Below are positions 63,961 through 64,000 of a stretch of 64,000 bases of DNA, in pieces. Within the stretch, counting starts at the first letter, position 1; every line of letters starts with the position of its first letter. The notes under the pieces were generated by a model. That model saw only the letters and a program-made list of their open reading frames with translations, did no database searches and was not told the DNA's origin. The stretch is from Pochonia chlamydosporia 170. Lineage: Eukaryota; Ascomycota; Sordariomycetes; Hypocreales; Clavicipitaceae. The position numbers were made by a program, and so were the translations under genes. The DNA lies in the NCBI RefSeq assembly GCF_001653235.2, contig NW_019154048.1, positions 62,001 through 126,000 on the forward strand. Reading direction: 5' to 3'.

Positions 63961-64000
63961 TGACATGTTTGATATATTCATGCTATCAACGTCAATTACC

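Larger units (their letters stand above)
61223..64000. other. Kinesin upstream region, no gene seen
   Basis: There is no open frame with similarity across 2.8 kb. 61560-61800 is enriched in short direct units AGACTTGAC, AACAGA and CTGACC. A-rich runs occur at 61985-62010 and 63725-63760. ATTGGCT...AGCCAAT inverted arms lie near 62217-62240. Several TACCTAGGTA palindromes are present. It likely holds the kinesin promoter and that of a gene beyond the window. Confidence 0.5.

Noticed and set aside
1..64000. CRISPR arrays, ribosomal RNA genes, bacterial-type operons or riboswitches
   Set aside because: No regularly spaced repeats, no rRNA signatures, and the genes have eukaryotic introns and spacing.

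Overview
The window looks like a piece of a filamentous ascomycete genome (Pezizomycotina, probably Sordariomycetes/Hypocreales). Genes carry short introns (about 50-140 bases) with GTRNGT-type donors and CAG/TAG acceptors. There are fungal Zn2Cys6 regulators, fungal-type MFS sugar carriers, a Ty3/gypsy chromovirus and AT-rich blocks decayed by C-to-T mutation. The organism is inferred from gene content, not from a marker gene.

Layout. 1-1.2 kb is AT-rich decayed DNA with degenerate CCCTAA telomere-like repeats. 1.2-9.6 kb is a sparse accessory stretch: a cytochrome P450, broken head-to-head ankyrin fragments, a 2-oxoglutarate/Fe(II) oxygenase and a nitrilase, separated by AT-rich spacers. 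10.3-38.0 kb is a large sugar-utilisation cluster: Zn2Cys6 regulator 1, GDSL esterase, MFS sugar carrier 1 divergent from a GH95 alpha-L-fucosidase without signal peptide, secreted GH27 alpha-galactosidase A, regulator 2, GH36 alpha-galactosidase divergent from MFS sugar carrier 2, and secreted GH27 alpha-galactosidase B. A 5,976-bp chromovirus with identical LTRs sits 111 bp upstream of the first GH27 start codon. 38.1-40.3 kb is a decayed DNA transposon with 115-bp terminal inverted repeats, a TATA target duplication and a ruined integrase-like gene. 40.3-44.8 kb holds a monocarboxylate-type MFS carrier divergent from Zn2Cys6 regulator 3. 45-51.3 kb is gene-poor. 51.3-61.2 kb is core-like: a GT31 Fringe-like glycosyltransferase, an alkyltransferase-like DNA repair protein and a long kinesin. 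61.2-64 kb has no recognised gene.

How the genes may work together (inference). Secreted GH27 enzymes would trim galactosyl side groups or raffinose-family sugars outside the cell. The two MAL-type permeases would import the remaining oligosaccharides. Cytosolic GH36 alpha-galactosidase and GH95 alpha-fucosidase would finish hydrolysis, a GDSL esterase could remove acyl groups, and two MalR/AmyR-like regulators would control the set. I regard this alpha-galactoside/fucoside locus as the main biological system of the window, with the integrase-bearing inverted-repeat transposon as the most unusual mobile element.

Gene models with introns were built by hand from splice motifs, reading phase and family conservation. 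Start codons were checked to be ATG.
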